NCBI GenBank assembly: GCA_023451115.1
Contig: JAEXFV010000113.1
Coordinates: 1 to 26,684, forward strand
DNA length: 26,684 bases
Origin: Bacillota bacterium
Lineage (GTDB): Bacteria; Bacillota; Clostridia; Christensenellales; CAG-138
Direction: 5' to 3'
Of this stretch, positions 6,774-14,066 are shown piece after piece; the stretch's first letter is position 1, and each line of letters begins with the position of its first letter. The notes below the pieces were generated by a model that saw only the letters and a list, made by a program, of their open reading frames with translations, was not told the origin of the DNA and did no database searches. The translations under genes were made by a program, and so were the position numbers.

Positions 6774-8708
6774 ATGAATCGCATTATTGTCTTGCAACCA
6801 CATATCGCCAATCAAATTGCCGCAGGCGAGGTAGTAGAGCGGCCTGCTTCCATTGTAAAAGAATTGGTTGAAAATGCTATTGACGCTGGTGCTTCCGCTA
6901 TTACAATCGAAATAAAAAACGGAGGTATGGATTATATCCGGGTAACAGATAACGGGAGCGGAATACCTGCTGCTGATTGCCTGCTGGCTTTTGAACGCCA
7001 TGCAACCAGCAAAATTTCCCATGCAGAAGATTTAACCCACATCGAAACCCTGGGATTTCGTGGTGAAGCATTAGCCTCCATTGCAGCTGTAGCCCAGGTT
7101 CGTTTAAAAACCCGCGCCCAGGGAGAAGATGCTGGAAGCCTGGTTTGCATAGAAGGGGGAGCATGTAAAGCCCATGAGCCGATTGGCTGCCCAGAGGGTA
7201 CCACGTTAGAAGTACTGAATATTTTCTACAATGTCCCTGCGCGGCGTAAATTTTTAAAAGCTGCCCGTACGGAAGGAGGATATGTTGGCGAATATCTTAC
7301 CCGGATGATTTTAGCCCGTCCTGATATCTCTTTCAAATTCCTTGCGAATGAGAAGGTTATATACCAGAGCCCTGGAGATGGGGTGTTAAAAGACGCGATT
7401 TATTGCGTGTATGGTGGGGAAGTATTACCACATTTAAAACCCATATTTCATGACGATGGATATTTGCAAATAACCGGGTTCGTTGGAACAGAGCAAATTG
7501 CCAGGCCTAACAGGGCGCATCAATCTTTTTTGGTAAACGGCCGCTATATCCGCTCAAACTTGCTCTCCAGCTCCATACAATGCGCTTTTGATACCCGACT
7601 GATGTCCGGCAGGTATCCCTTTGCTGTAATCTCCCTTCGCATTGCCAGCAACGAAGTAGATGTAAACGTGCACCCCAATAAACTTGAAGTGCGTTTTACA
7701 GATGAATCCCGGGTTTCCCGGGCATTGACCAATGCAACCAAGGCCGCTTTGGGAAGTGCTGTTGCACCCGCTATGCAATGGCCCAAAGATACGCTGAAAG
7801 CAAATGCGCCATTCAGCATTGTGCTCGAACAGCAAGAAGGTTTAACTGCACCCAAAGCTGATGGCAAAATTAAATTTCAGCCTTCTCGGCCAATTGGCCG
7901 AGAAGATGTTCCGTCATTCAGGCTATCGCCTACCATATGTCCCGCATTGGAATCCTATAAGCTAAAGGAAGCAGACGGGTTTGTCCCGGTGGATCCGAAG
8001 CCTTTACAGCAAGCAGATGGAGCTCCGGATATAGCAAAAGAGCCTGCCGTACCCACATTTTCCATTTCTTCGGAAGTATCCTCTCATGAAAAGAGGATTT
8101 CCTCCGTTTTACAGCCGGAGCAGCAGGCATTTGGCATTACTCCCTTTTCTGTTGCAGGAAAAGTCTTTGATACATATTGGATCGTCCAACAAGGGGAGCA
8201 CATTTTTTTTATTGACCAGCATGCAGCCCATGAACGGGCCTTGTACAATCGCTTTATGGAAAGCCAGTCAACACCCGCACAGCAAATGCTGCTTACCCCT
8301 GAAATGGTCACGTTAACGCCTGCGGAACAGGCTGCACTAGAGCAATATGAGCCGATCATTCGTTCTCTGGGGTTTTCTATAGAGCCTTTTGGCCCGCTGA
8401 CCATCCGAGTAACTGCTGTTCCATCCATTCTGCAGGATTGCCTGCTTACCGGGCTAGTCCATACCATTCTGGATAAACTCTTGAAGCAGGGGAAGGCAAA
8501 TACCCAGGAGCTGTTGCGTGAAAATATGATACAAGCCTCCTGTAAACACGCTGTGAAAGCAGGGGATCCTTTGACAAAGGAGGAAATTGCTGCATTGTTG
8601 GAAGATTACGCACGGGAAGGCGCGCCTATGACCTGCCCCCACGGCCGCCCTGTAATGATACAGATGACGCGGCGCGAACTGGAAAAGCTGTTCAAACGGA
8701 TATTATAA
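6774..8708 (+). CDS. mutL: DNA mismatch repair protein MutL (endonuclease type)
   Basis: GHKL-ATPase partner of MutS, 644 residues. N-terminal motifs are ELVENAIDAG (the E-N metal site), DNGSGI and GFRGEALASI. A linker of about 100 residues from about 335 is poorly conserved and contains a 24-bp DNA palindrome. The C-terminal domain carries the metal-dependent nicking motif found in MutL from bacteria without MutH: DQHAAHE at 481-487, with later SCKHAVKAGD and CPHGRP elements. The usual second glutamate of DQHA-x2-E-x4-E is asparagine here (N492). The start has TAGGAG five bases upstream. It lies 32 bases behind mutS and is presumably co-expressed. Identity is certain; nicking activity is inferred from the motifs. 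Confidence 0.98.
   Translation: MNRIIVLQPHIANQIAAGEVVERPASIVKELVENAIDAGASAITIEIKNGGMDYIRVTDNGSGIPAADCLLAFERHATSKISHAEDLTHIETLGFRGEALASIAAVAQVRLKTRAQGEDAGSLVCIEGGACKAHEPIGCPEGTTLEVLNIFYNVPARRKFLKAARTEGGYVGEYLTRMILARPDISFKFLANEKVIYQSPGDGVLKDAIYCVYGGEVLPHLKPIFHDDGYLQITGFVGTEQIARPNRAHQSFLVNGRYIRSNLLSSSIQCAFDTRLMSGRYPFAVISLRIASNEVDVNVHPNKLEVRFTDESRVSRALTNATKAALGSAVAPAMQWPKDTLKANAPFSIVLEQQEGLTAPKADGKIKFQPSRPIGREDVPSFRLSPTICPALESYKLKEADGFVPVDPKPLQQADGAPDIAKEPAVPTFSISSEVSSHEKRISSVLQPEQQAFGITPFSVAGKVFDTYWIVQQGEHIFFIDQHAAHERALYNRFMESQSTPAQQMLLTPEMVTLTPAEQAALEQYEPIIRSLGFSIEPFGPLTIRVTAVPSILQDCLLTGLVHTILDKLLKQGKANTQELLRENMIQASCKHAVKAGDPLTKEEIAALLEDYAREGAPMTCPHGRPVMIQMTRRELEKLFKRIL
7882..7905. repeat. 24-bp perfect palindrome inside mutL
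   Basis: The sequence from 7882 to 7905 equals its own reverse complement, with centre AATT and arms built on CTTCTCGGCC. It codes for residues about 370-378, in the variable linker of MutL. There is no spacer, so it could form a cruciform or bind a dimeric protein. Confidence 0.9.
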
Positions 8709-8727
8709 ATAATAGGAAGCAGTACAA

Positions 8728-9711
8728 ATGGAAAATAACAAACCCTTAACTACTATAGGCATTTTATGCGGCCCCACCGCTTGCGGAAAAACAGCTGCTT
8801 CCATTGGTGTAGCCCAACGGCTCCAAGGCGAGATCATTTCAGCCGACTCTATCCAGATATATCGGGGAATGGATATTGGTTCCGCCAAACCTACCATGGA
8901 GGAGCGTATGGGCATTGCGCATCATATGCTGGACATTGTGGAGGTAAACGATCCAAGCTTTAGCGTTTCTGTGTTCAAGCAAAAGGCTTTCCAGTATATT
9001 GAAGAAATCCATAGCCGTGGTCATTTTCCTCTTGTGGTAGGGGGGACAGGGCTTTATATCAATGCATTGTCCTATCCTTTGGATTTTACGGCAGTTCCAG
9101 GGGATCCTGCCGTTCGCCAGCAGCTACAAGAGAAAGAAGCCCAATATCCTGGCAGCAGCTATCAGCGATTGCAGCAAGTGGATCCTATCTCCGCGGCTCG
9201 TTTACATCCAAACGACTTGAAACGTATTATTCGTGCCCTTGAGGTATATGTCATTTCCGGACGTACCTTAACCTCATACGGAAACGATTTTGCAAATGCA
9301 AAAGATAAGCCTATGCCATATCAGTGCATTATGGTAGGTCTTACCATGGCGCGGGAAAAATTATATGCCCGAATTGAGCAGCGTGTGGATCAGATGATGC
9401 AGGCCGGATTATTGGAGGAAACGCGCCGGTTTTATGAAGCAGGGTATGATCCCAAACTGCCTGCATTACAAGGCCTAGGCTATAAGCAACTGTACCGCTA
9501 TTTCCAAGGAGAAATTTCGCTGGAGCAGGCTATTTCCGATATTAAGCAGGAGACCCGCCATTTTGCCAAGCGGCAGTGGACCTGGTTTCGCAGAGATCAA
9601 CGTATTCATTGGATTGACGTGGATGCATACAAAGGTTTGCAGGATTTGATAGAGGGAATTATCCGAATTTTTCAAACAGGAAGTGAGGAAGGCGGTCATG
9701 GGATCCGGTAA
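8728..9711 (+). CDS. miaA: tRNA dimethylallyltransferase MiaA
   Basis: Transfers the dimethylallyl group to A37 of tRNAs that read U-initial codons, making the substrate for MiaB. The P-loop is GPTACGKT (15-22, Cys where Val is common). It is followed by ISADSIQIYRGMDIGSAKP, the substrate-binding signature with the catalytic Asp and Thr/Ser region, then VVGGTGLYI and later RHFAKRQWTWFRRD, all family hallmarks. Length 327 fits a family of about 310. The ATG follows AGGAAG and lies 19 bases behind mutL. The last 14 bases overlap the start of hfq, so the two are likely translationally linked. Cytoplasmic. Confidence 0.97.
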   Translation: MENNKPLTTIGILCGPTACGKTAASIGVAQRLQGEIISADSIQIYRGMDIGSAKPTMEERMGIAHHMLDIVEVNDPSFSVSVFKQKAFQYIEEIHSRGHFPLVVGGTGLYINALSYPLDFTAVPGDPAVRQQLQEKEAQYPGSSYQRLQQVDPISAARLHPNDLKRIIRALEVYVISGRTLTSYGNDFANAKDKPMPYQCIMVGLTMAREKLYARIEQRVDQMMQAGLLEETRRFYEAGYDPKLPALQGLGYKQLYRYFQGEISLEQAISDIKQETRHFAKRQWTWFRRDQRIHWIDVDAYKGLQDLIEGIIRIFQTGSEEGGHGIR

Positions 9712-9934
9712 TTTGCAGGACTACTTTTTAAACCAGCTTCGTAAACAAAAAGTGCCGTGCACGATATTTTTGACCAACGGCTTTCAAATTAAAAATGCTG
9801 GAATTTATGGATTTGATAATTTTGCCATACTGATTGTAACGGATGGGAACAAGCAGATGCTGCTGTATAAGCACGCGGTATCCTCTATTACACCTTCCGT
9901 TGCAATCTCTTGGGAAGCTACTGAACAAAATTGA
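9698..9934 (+). CDS. hfq: RNA-binding protein Hfq
   Basis: Sm-like hexameric RNA chaperone that pairs small RNAs with mRNAs. The 78-residue protein begins MGSGNLQDYFLNQLRKQKVP, with Sm1 segment TIFLTNGFQIKNAGIYGFDNF and Sm2 LYKHAVSSI, close to the YKHAISTI consensus. I choose ATG 9698 rather than the in-frame GTG at 9683: it has AGGAAGG about six bases upstream and gives the normal Hfq N-terminus. It starts inside the last codons of miaA, the classic miaA-hfq arrangement. The acidic C-terminal tail is very short, as usual in Gram-positive Hfq. Confidence 0.95.
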   Translation: MGSGNLQDYFLNQLRKQKVPCTIFLTNGFQIKNAGIYGFDNFAILIVTDGNKQMLLYKHAVSSITPSVAISWEATEQN

Positions 9935-9959
9935 GCGATAGAGGAGTTCAACATTCGAT

Positions 9960-11255
9960 ATGAAACTGGAGACGTACAATACTACCACCCCATTCCAACT
10001 GAATTCACAAGCCGTGCAGTTGGTGTTGCAAGCAGAGGAACAGTTGGGGGATGTATTCCATAAATTAGAGAAAATCGCTTTTGCCAATCAGTGCAAAGTT
10101 TTGCAGGCTTTCCAGCGGGAAGGCATTGCCCAGCGCCATTTTGCTTCTACTACAGGCTATGGCTATGACGACATTGGACGGGACGCCCTTGACCGGGTAT
10201 TCGCCTATGCCCTTGACGCGCAGGACGCCTTGGTGCGCCCACAGTTTGTCAATGGCACCCATGCATTATTTTGTGCACTTGCCGGTATGCTGCGCCCCGG
10301 AGAGAGTATGCTGGCCATCACTGGAAAACCATATGACACGCTGGAGGAGGCTATTGGCATTACGGGGAACGCTCCTGCTTCTCTAAAAGAGCGAGGCATT
10401 TCATACCGGGAGGTTCCCCTAAACGGCGACCAGATTGACATCCAAGGCGTTTTAGCCGCCTTGGATGATCCAAATATCCGGGTAGCCTATGCACAACGCT
10501 CCCGCGGATATGCTTGGCGTAATGCCATTTCCCTGGAAGCGCTCTCCCAGGTCTTTTCCGCTATTCATAAAAAGCGGCCGGATGTGGCCATCCTGGTGGA
10601 TAATTGTTATGGTGAATTCTGCCAGGCGCAGGAGCCTACCGCAATCGGGGCAGACCTGATTATGGGGTCCCTTATCAAAAACCCCGGAGGCGGCCTTGCT
10701 CCCACTGGCGGGTATATCGCCGGAAAGCGTGAAGCGGTAGAGCGAGTGCAGCATATCCTCACCGTGCCTGGTATGGGCAGGGAAGTCGGCTCTTATGCCA
10801 GTTCTTATGCGCCGTTTTTTCAGGGCCTGTTTTTGGCGCCGCACATTACCTTGCAAAGCCTGAAAAGCGCTGCTTTATTTGCAAAAATATTTGAATTGGT
10901 TGGCATGACTACTTTGCCATGCTCTCATGATGACCGCTCGGATATTATTCAATCGGTACAGTTTAAAACGAAAGAAGCGCTGATATCCTTTTGCCAAAGC
11001 ATACAAAAAGCCGCCCCTGTGGACAGCTTTGTTATGCCTGAACCCTGGGATATGCCCGGTTATAGCCACCAGGTTATTATGGCGGCAGGGGCATTTGTGC
11101 AAGGCGCTTCTATTGAATTGAGCGCGGATGGCCCGATCAGGGAGCCTTATACGGCCTATATCCAAGGAGCTCTTACATATGCCCACGGAAAAATTGGTGC
11201 CATGTTTGCCTTGGATGGGCTAATTAAGTCGGGAGAAATCAGTATACCCGCATAA
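9960..11255 (+). CDS. PLP-dependent lyase of the YnbB / aluminium-resistance family (methionine gamma-lyase-like)
   Basis: This 431-residue type I fold aminotransferase-like protein belongs to the family called aluminium resistance protein or cystathionine beta-lyase-related (YnbB). The pyridoxal-phosphate lysine is K240 in GADLIMGSLIKNPGGG, with D214 in ILVDNCYGEF as the pyridine-N partner and ATTGYGYDD-like and RPQFVNGTHA segments typical of the family. Position next to hfq is conserved in Bacillota, as with ynbB. The physiological substrate is not established; cysteine, methionine or cystathionine chemistry is family inference. It ends 17 bases inside lexA on the other strand, leaving no room for a separate terminator. 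Confidence 0.88.
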   Translation: MKLETYNTTTPFQLNSQAVQLVLQAEEQLGDVFHKLEKIAFANQCKVLQAFQREGIAQRHFASTTGYGYDDIGRDALDRVFAYALDAQDALVRPQFVNGTHALFCALAGMLRPGESMLAITGKPYDTLEEAIGITGNAPASLKERGISYREVPLNGDQIDIQGVLAALDDPNIRVAYAQRSRGYAWRNAISLEALSQVFSAIHKKRPDVAILVDNCYGEFCQAQEPTAIGADLIMGSLIKNPGGGLAPTGGYIAGKREAVERVQHILTVPGMGREVGSYASSYAPFFQGLFLAPHITLQSLKSAALFAKIFELVGMTTLPCSHDDRSDIIQSVQFKTKEALISFCQSIQKAAPVDSFVMPEPWDMPGYSHQVIMAAGAFVQGASIELSADGPIREPYTAYIQGALTYAHGKIGAMFALDGLIKSGEISIPA

Positions 11256-11868
11256 GGCCCACAACTTTTCCGATGACCTCAACGTCGCTATAAGCCACAT
11301 AAATTGGCTGCATAGCGGCGTTTTCTGGTTGCAGACGTACCCGGTCTTTTTCTTCGAAAATGCGTTTTACCGTTGCGCGCTCGCCTTGGATGCGGGCAAC
11401 AACGATATCCCCGTTGGTATGGCTCAGCCCATTGTGTACCACAATATAGTCTCCGCTGAACATTCCGGCATCTATCATGCTGTTTCCTTCAACCTTTAAC
11501 ACAAAGACTTCGCCTTTTTGCCCCCCATGCAATAATTGAGCAGGCAACGGGAATTCATCCTCAATATTTTCAACCGCAAGAATGGGGGTGCCTGCCGCAA
11601 CATTGCCTACCAAAGGAACAACAGCAGGCGTAGGAATATTGCTTTTTTGCTGCGATGGTTGCATAATAACGATGGACCTTTGCTTTGCAGGATTGCGCCT
11701 GATCAATCCTTTTTGCTCCAGCTTATTCAGGTGGGTATGCACGGTTGAAGTAGAACTCAATCCTACAGCTGAGCAAATTTCCCGTACAGTAGGAGGATAA
11801 GTATGCGCTGCACAATAGTCAACGATAAACTCGTAAATGGCTTGCTGGGGATTATTGAGCTTTTTCAT
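11239..11868 (-). CDS. lexA: SOS-response repressor LexA
   Basis: Repressor that self-cleaves upon RecA filament contact. The 209-residue protein has an N-terminal winged helix (PPTVREICSAVGLSSTSTVHTHLNKLEQKG, residues 25-54), the cleavage site A92-G93 in NVAAGTP, the catalytic S130 in VEGNSMIDAGM and K168 in ATVKRIF. The start is ATG 11868, which has AAGGTGG five bases upstream; the in-frame GTG at 11877 lies within that ribosome binding site. The promoter at 11943-11971 overlaps a GAAC-N4-GTTT box, consistent with autoregulation. It is convergent with the PLP lyase gene (17-base overlap) and divergent from the small cysteine protein. Confidence 0.97.
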   Translation of the reverse strand: MKKLNNPQQAIYEFIVDYCAAHTYPPTVREICSAVGLSSTSTVHTHLNKLEQKGLIRRNPAKQRSIVIMQPSQQKSNIPTPAVVPLVGNVAAGTPILAVENIEDEFPLPAQLLHGGQKGEVFVLKVEGNSMIDAGMFSGDYIVVHNGLSHTNGDIVVARIQGERATVKRIFEEKDRVRLQPENAAMQPIYVAYSDVEVIGKVVGLMRVY

Positions 11869-11942
11869 AACGACCACCTTCCTGGCAAAAGCAGCGGCTG
11901 CAAATAGGCGTTATAATAAACGATCTGCAGATACTTTTTATC

Positions 11943-11971
11943 AGTATAACATAGGAACGATCATTTGAAAA
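11943..11971 (-). promoter_or_regulatory. lexA promoter
   Basis: On the minus strand TTTTCA (11971-11966), 17-base spacer, TATACT (11948-11943). The -35 overlaps the LexA box at 11969-11980. Confidence 0.6.
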
Positions 11972-11980
11972 CGTTCGTTC
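11969..11980. promoter_or_regulatory. LexA (SOS) box between lexA and the cysteine-cluster gene
   Basis: The minus strand reads GAACGAACGTTT, fitting GAAC-N4-GTTT, the form reported for clostridial LexA sites. It covers the -35 of lexA and ends 20 bases before the divergent start codon at 12001, so it could control both directions. Confidence 0.65.
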
Positions 11981-12000
11981 GCAAAAAATGGGAGGACATT

Positions 12001-12345
12001 ATGAAAAAATGCATTTTAGACGAAACAAAGCCTTGTACCAATTGCGGCGCATGCGAACGTTGTGATCTGGATCCCAACAAAATCTGCGATAATTGCTGCA
12101 AATGCATCGAACATTCTGGCCAGGATTATGCGGAAATTTCTATATTTGATATTGTGACTGAACAGCCGGAAAGTTATATGGCAGAATTAGAAGCCATCGA
12201 GCAGGAAGGGGAGGGGGAAGAACCCATTCCCTACGCCCAAATTGATCCAACGCTGCTTGCACAGTGGGAACAAAGGCTAAAAGATGTGGATAACCCTCAA
12301 GAAATTAAGCCCATGCGGGGAACACGCCCAAAACGCCGGCGCTAA
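12001..12345 (+). CDS. small cysteine-cluster protein, function unknown
   Basis: The 114-residue protein starts at ATG 12001, with GGGAGG five bases upstream; an ATG frame from 11965 lacks a site and would overlap the LexA box. The N-terminus carries nine cysteines: C4, then C12-x2-C15-x2-C18-x2-C21, then C29-x2-C32-C33-x-C35, a pattern that could hold Fe-S clusters or zinc. The middle is acidic (EQEGEGEEPIP) and the end basic (RGTRPKRRR). I recognise no named family. It is divergent from lexA with a LexA box between them, and its last four bases overlap the recombinase stop. A role in the SOS response is inference from position only. Confidence 0.75.
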   Translation: MKKCILDETKPCTNCGACERCDLDPNKICDNCCKCIEHSGQDYAEISIFDIVTEQPESYMAELEAIEQEGEGEEPIPYAQIDPTLLAQWEQRLKDVDNPQEIKPMRGTRPKRRR

Positions 12346-13445
12346 TTCTGCGGCGTAGTGGGCAGGTCCGTCAATGGAGCTTGGCTGGTTTCTGAATCCT
12401 GGACATCTTCCCGCAGCTTGATTACCTTAGCAGCGATCCGGCGCCTATCCTGTGAAATAGCCGCATAGTGCTTCCGAGTCGTGTTGACATCTTTATGCCC
12501 CAGAACGTCCGCTACCAGATAGATATCCCCAGTTTCCTGATATAACATTGTGCCGTAAGTGCTGCGCAATTTGTGTGGAGAAATCTTTTTCAATGGGGCC
12601 GCGATGGATGCATATTTCTTGACCAGGTTTTCTACTGCCCGCACAGTAATGCGCCTGCGCTGTATGGAAAGGAATAAAGCGCCTTCATGACCCGGAAGCG
12701 GCTCCACACCTTCCCTTAAAAGCAGGTAATCCAACAGCGCTTTACGAACTTCATCGCCAAAAGCTAAAGTTTCCTGGCTACCGCCTTTTCGAGTGACCAC
12801 AAACGCATTGTTTACGAAGTCTACATGCTCCACGTCAATGCCCACCAACTCGCTAATCCGGATACCCGTGCCTAGAAAAAGTGTTAGAATGGCAATATCC
12901 CGGGATTTCGTAAACTTGTGGTATTTTTTCTGTCCAGAAGAAAGGCCATTGCCAGCCTCGACCGTATCCAAAAGATTCGCCACCTCGTTTGGCTCCAGGC
13001 GAATAATGGCCTTTTGGTGAAGCTTGGGCAGCTCTACCAAAGAGGCCACATTGGCCGAAATCATTTCACGTTTATAAAAATATTTAAAAAATGATCGCAA
13101 GGTTGACAATTTGCGTGCCTTTGCACGATCATGGTTTACAATTTCCCGATCAGATTTCATATATAAAGTCAAATGCTCTAAAAAAAGCTCAATATCCAAT
13201 GCTTTCACTTGCTCCAGTTGCTGCAACGTAAGCTCGCGGACATCGCACTCTTTAAATGCATCAACTTCTTTCACTAAAAAGGCAAAAAAAGTCTTCAAAT
13301 CTACAGCATATCCATAACGTGTTAATACCGAAGTTTGACTTTCAACGCCTCTGAAAAATGTTCCGCAACAGCTGGGTAGCTCCTGCATAAGTTGCCGCAG
13401 TTTTTGGGTATAGACTTTGTTTTTTTGTTCATCATAACCAGCCAT
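12342..13445 (-). CDS. XerC/XerD-type tyrosine recombinase
   Basis: Site-specific recombinase of 367 residues. It has an N-terminal SAM-like core-binding domain (about 30-140) and a C-terminal catalytic domain with the complete set R196 (GTGIRISEL), K220 (TRKGGS), H291-x2-R294 (SPHKLRSTYG), H317 (LGHKDVNTT) and Y327 (KHYA). The length exceeds typical Xer proteins (about 300), mainly through an N-terminal extension and a Ser/Thr/Pro-rich tail. It follows proC and rnhA on the same strand, so it is not in an obvious mobile element. A 16-bp inverted repeat and a 14-codon candidate ORF lie directly upstream. It could be the chromosome-dimer resolvase or a specialised recombinase; I see no dif-like sequence to decide. 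Confidence 0.9.
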   Translation of the reverse strand: MAGYDEQKNKVYTQKLRQLMQELPSCCGTFFRGVESQTSVLTRYGYAVDLKTFFAFLVKEVDAFKECDVRELTLQQLEQVKALDIELFLEHLTLYMKSDREIVNHDRAKARKLSTLRSFFKYFYKREMISANVASLVELPKLHQKAIIRLEPNEVANLLDTVEAGNGLSSGQKKYHKFTKSRDIAILTLFLGTGIRISELVGIDVEHVDFVNNAFVVTRKGGSQETLAFGDEVRKALLDYLLLREGVEPLPGHEGALFLSIQRRRITVRAVENLVKKYASIAAPLKKISPHKLRSTYGTMLYQETGDIYLVADVLGHKDVNTTRKHYAAISQDRRRIAAKVIKLREDVQDSETSQAPLTDLPTTPQN

Positions 13446-13489
13446 CGTTTATCACCAAATTTAATCTCGTAAACCTGCTAAAATTCTTT

Positions 13490-13525
13490 CTACTATTCGT
13501 TAAACTTGTGTTTAACGAATAGTAG
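13490..13525. repeat. 16-bp perfect inverted repeat upstream of the recombinase gene
   Basis: The arms CTACTATTCGTTAAAC (13490-13505) and GTTTAACGAATAGTAG (13510-13525) flank TTGT. It can also be read as 13-bp arms around an 8-bp asymmetric spacer ACTTGTGT, the geometry of tyrosine-recombinase core sites such as loxP. It ends 45 bases before the recombinase start. On the minus strand it is followed by AAAGAATTTTAG, not a real T-tract, so it is a poor terminator. Confidence 0.9.
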
Positions 13526-13556
13526 TGCTATTTATTTCAAAGGAACTGCTCATCAT
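13512..13556 (-). CDS. candidate 14-codon leader ORF before the recombinase
   Basis: An ATG-ATG pair at 13556-13551 sits eight bases after a good AGAGGAG (13571-13565) and opens a frame MMSSSFEINSTTIR. Its stop TAA (13514-13512) lies within the inverted repeat at 13490-13525. It begins 18 bases after the rnhA stop. The strong ribosome binding site with a stop inside a hairpin suggests a leader peptide, but a frame this short can arise by chance and I recognise no homologue. Confidence 0.25.
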   Translation of the reverse strand: MMSSSFEINSTTIR

Positions 13557-13574
13557 AGAGTTTGCTCCTCTCTT

Positions 13575-14015
13575 TTATTCAGAAAGGTTTTTAATTGCTG
13601 TCCGCGCCAATGCATCACATCGATTATTGTTAACGTTATCGCTGTGACCTTTGACTTTATGCCAATTAATCTGATGCACAGCGGAAAGATGCAAAAGCCG
13701 CTGCCATAAATCTTTGTTTTCTACCGGTTGTTTCTTCACATTCAGCCAACCATTTTTTTGCCATTTATCCAGCCAGCCATCGGTAAATCCCCGGCATAGA
13801 TATGCGCTATCCGTATAAAGGTCTACATTGCAGGGTTCCTTTAACAACTCCAGCGCAGAAATCGCCGCCAGCAATTCCATCCGATTGTTGGTGGTGTCGG
13901 CTACTCCCCCGGAAATCTCCTTTTTATGTTCCTGATACATTAGAATGGCGCCCCATCCTCCTGGCCCAGGATTTCCCGAACAGGCCCCATCCGTATAAAT
14001 CGTAACTGCTTTCAT
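13575..14015 (-). CDS. rnhA: ribonuclease HI
   Basis: Degrades the RNA strand of RNA-DNA hybrids. All four catalytic carboxylates are visible in the 146-residue protein: D9 (IYTDGACSGNPGPGG), E47 (NNRMELLA), D69 (LYTDSAY) and D134 (NRCDALA), with H124 in VKGHSDNVNNNRCD. Length is standard for RNase HI. No strong Shine-Dalgarno precedes the ATG, which lies 51 bases after proC on the same strand, so it is probably translated from the proC transcript at modest level. Confidence 0.96.
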   Translation of the reverse strand: MKAVTIYTDGACSGNPGPGGWGAILMYQEHKKEISGGVADTTNNRMELLAAISALELLKEPCNVDLYTDSAYLCRGFTDGWLDKWQKNGWLNVKKQPVENKDLWQRLLHLSAVHQINWHKVKGHSDNVNNNRCDALARTAIKNLSE

Positions 14016-14066
14016 GCTTTATTATGTCTTATCAATCTCAGACTTCACCTTTTCCTATTAGTCTTG

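Noticed and set aside
10452..10856. 134-codon frame antisense to the PLP lyase gene
   Set aside because: The plus-strand protein is well supported across this stretch, including its PLP lysine. The antisense frame has no recognisable features or ribosome site.
13490..13525. The inverted repeat as a chromosomal dif site
   Set aside because: dif sites have two different 11-bp arms around six bases and a recognisable XerD half such as TTATGTTAA. This repeat is perfectly symmetrical and lacks that half.
13490..13525. The same repeat as the rnhA terminator
   Set aside because: The stem is AT-rich and no T-tract follows on the minus strand.
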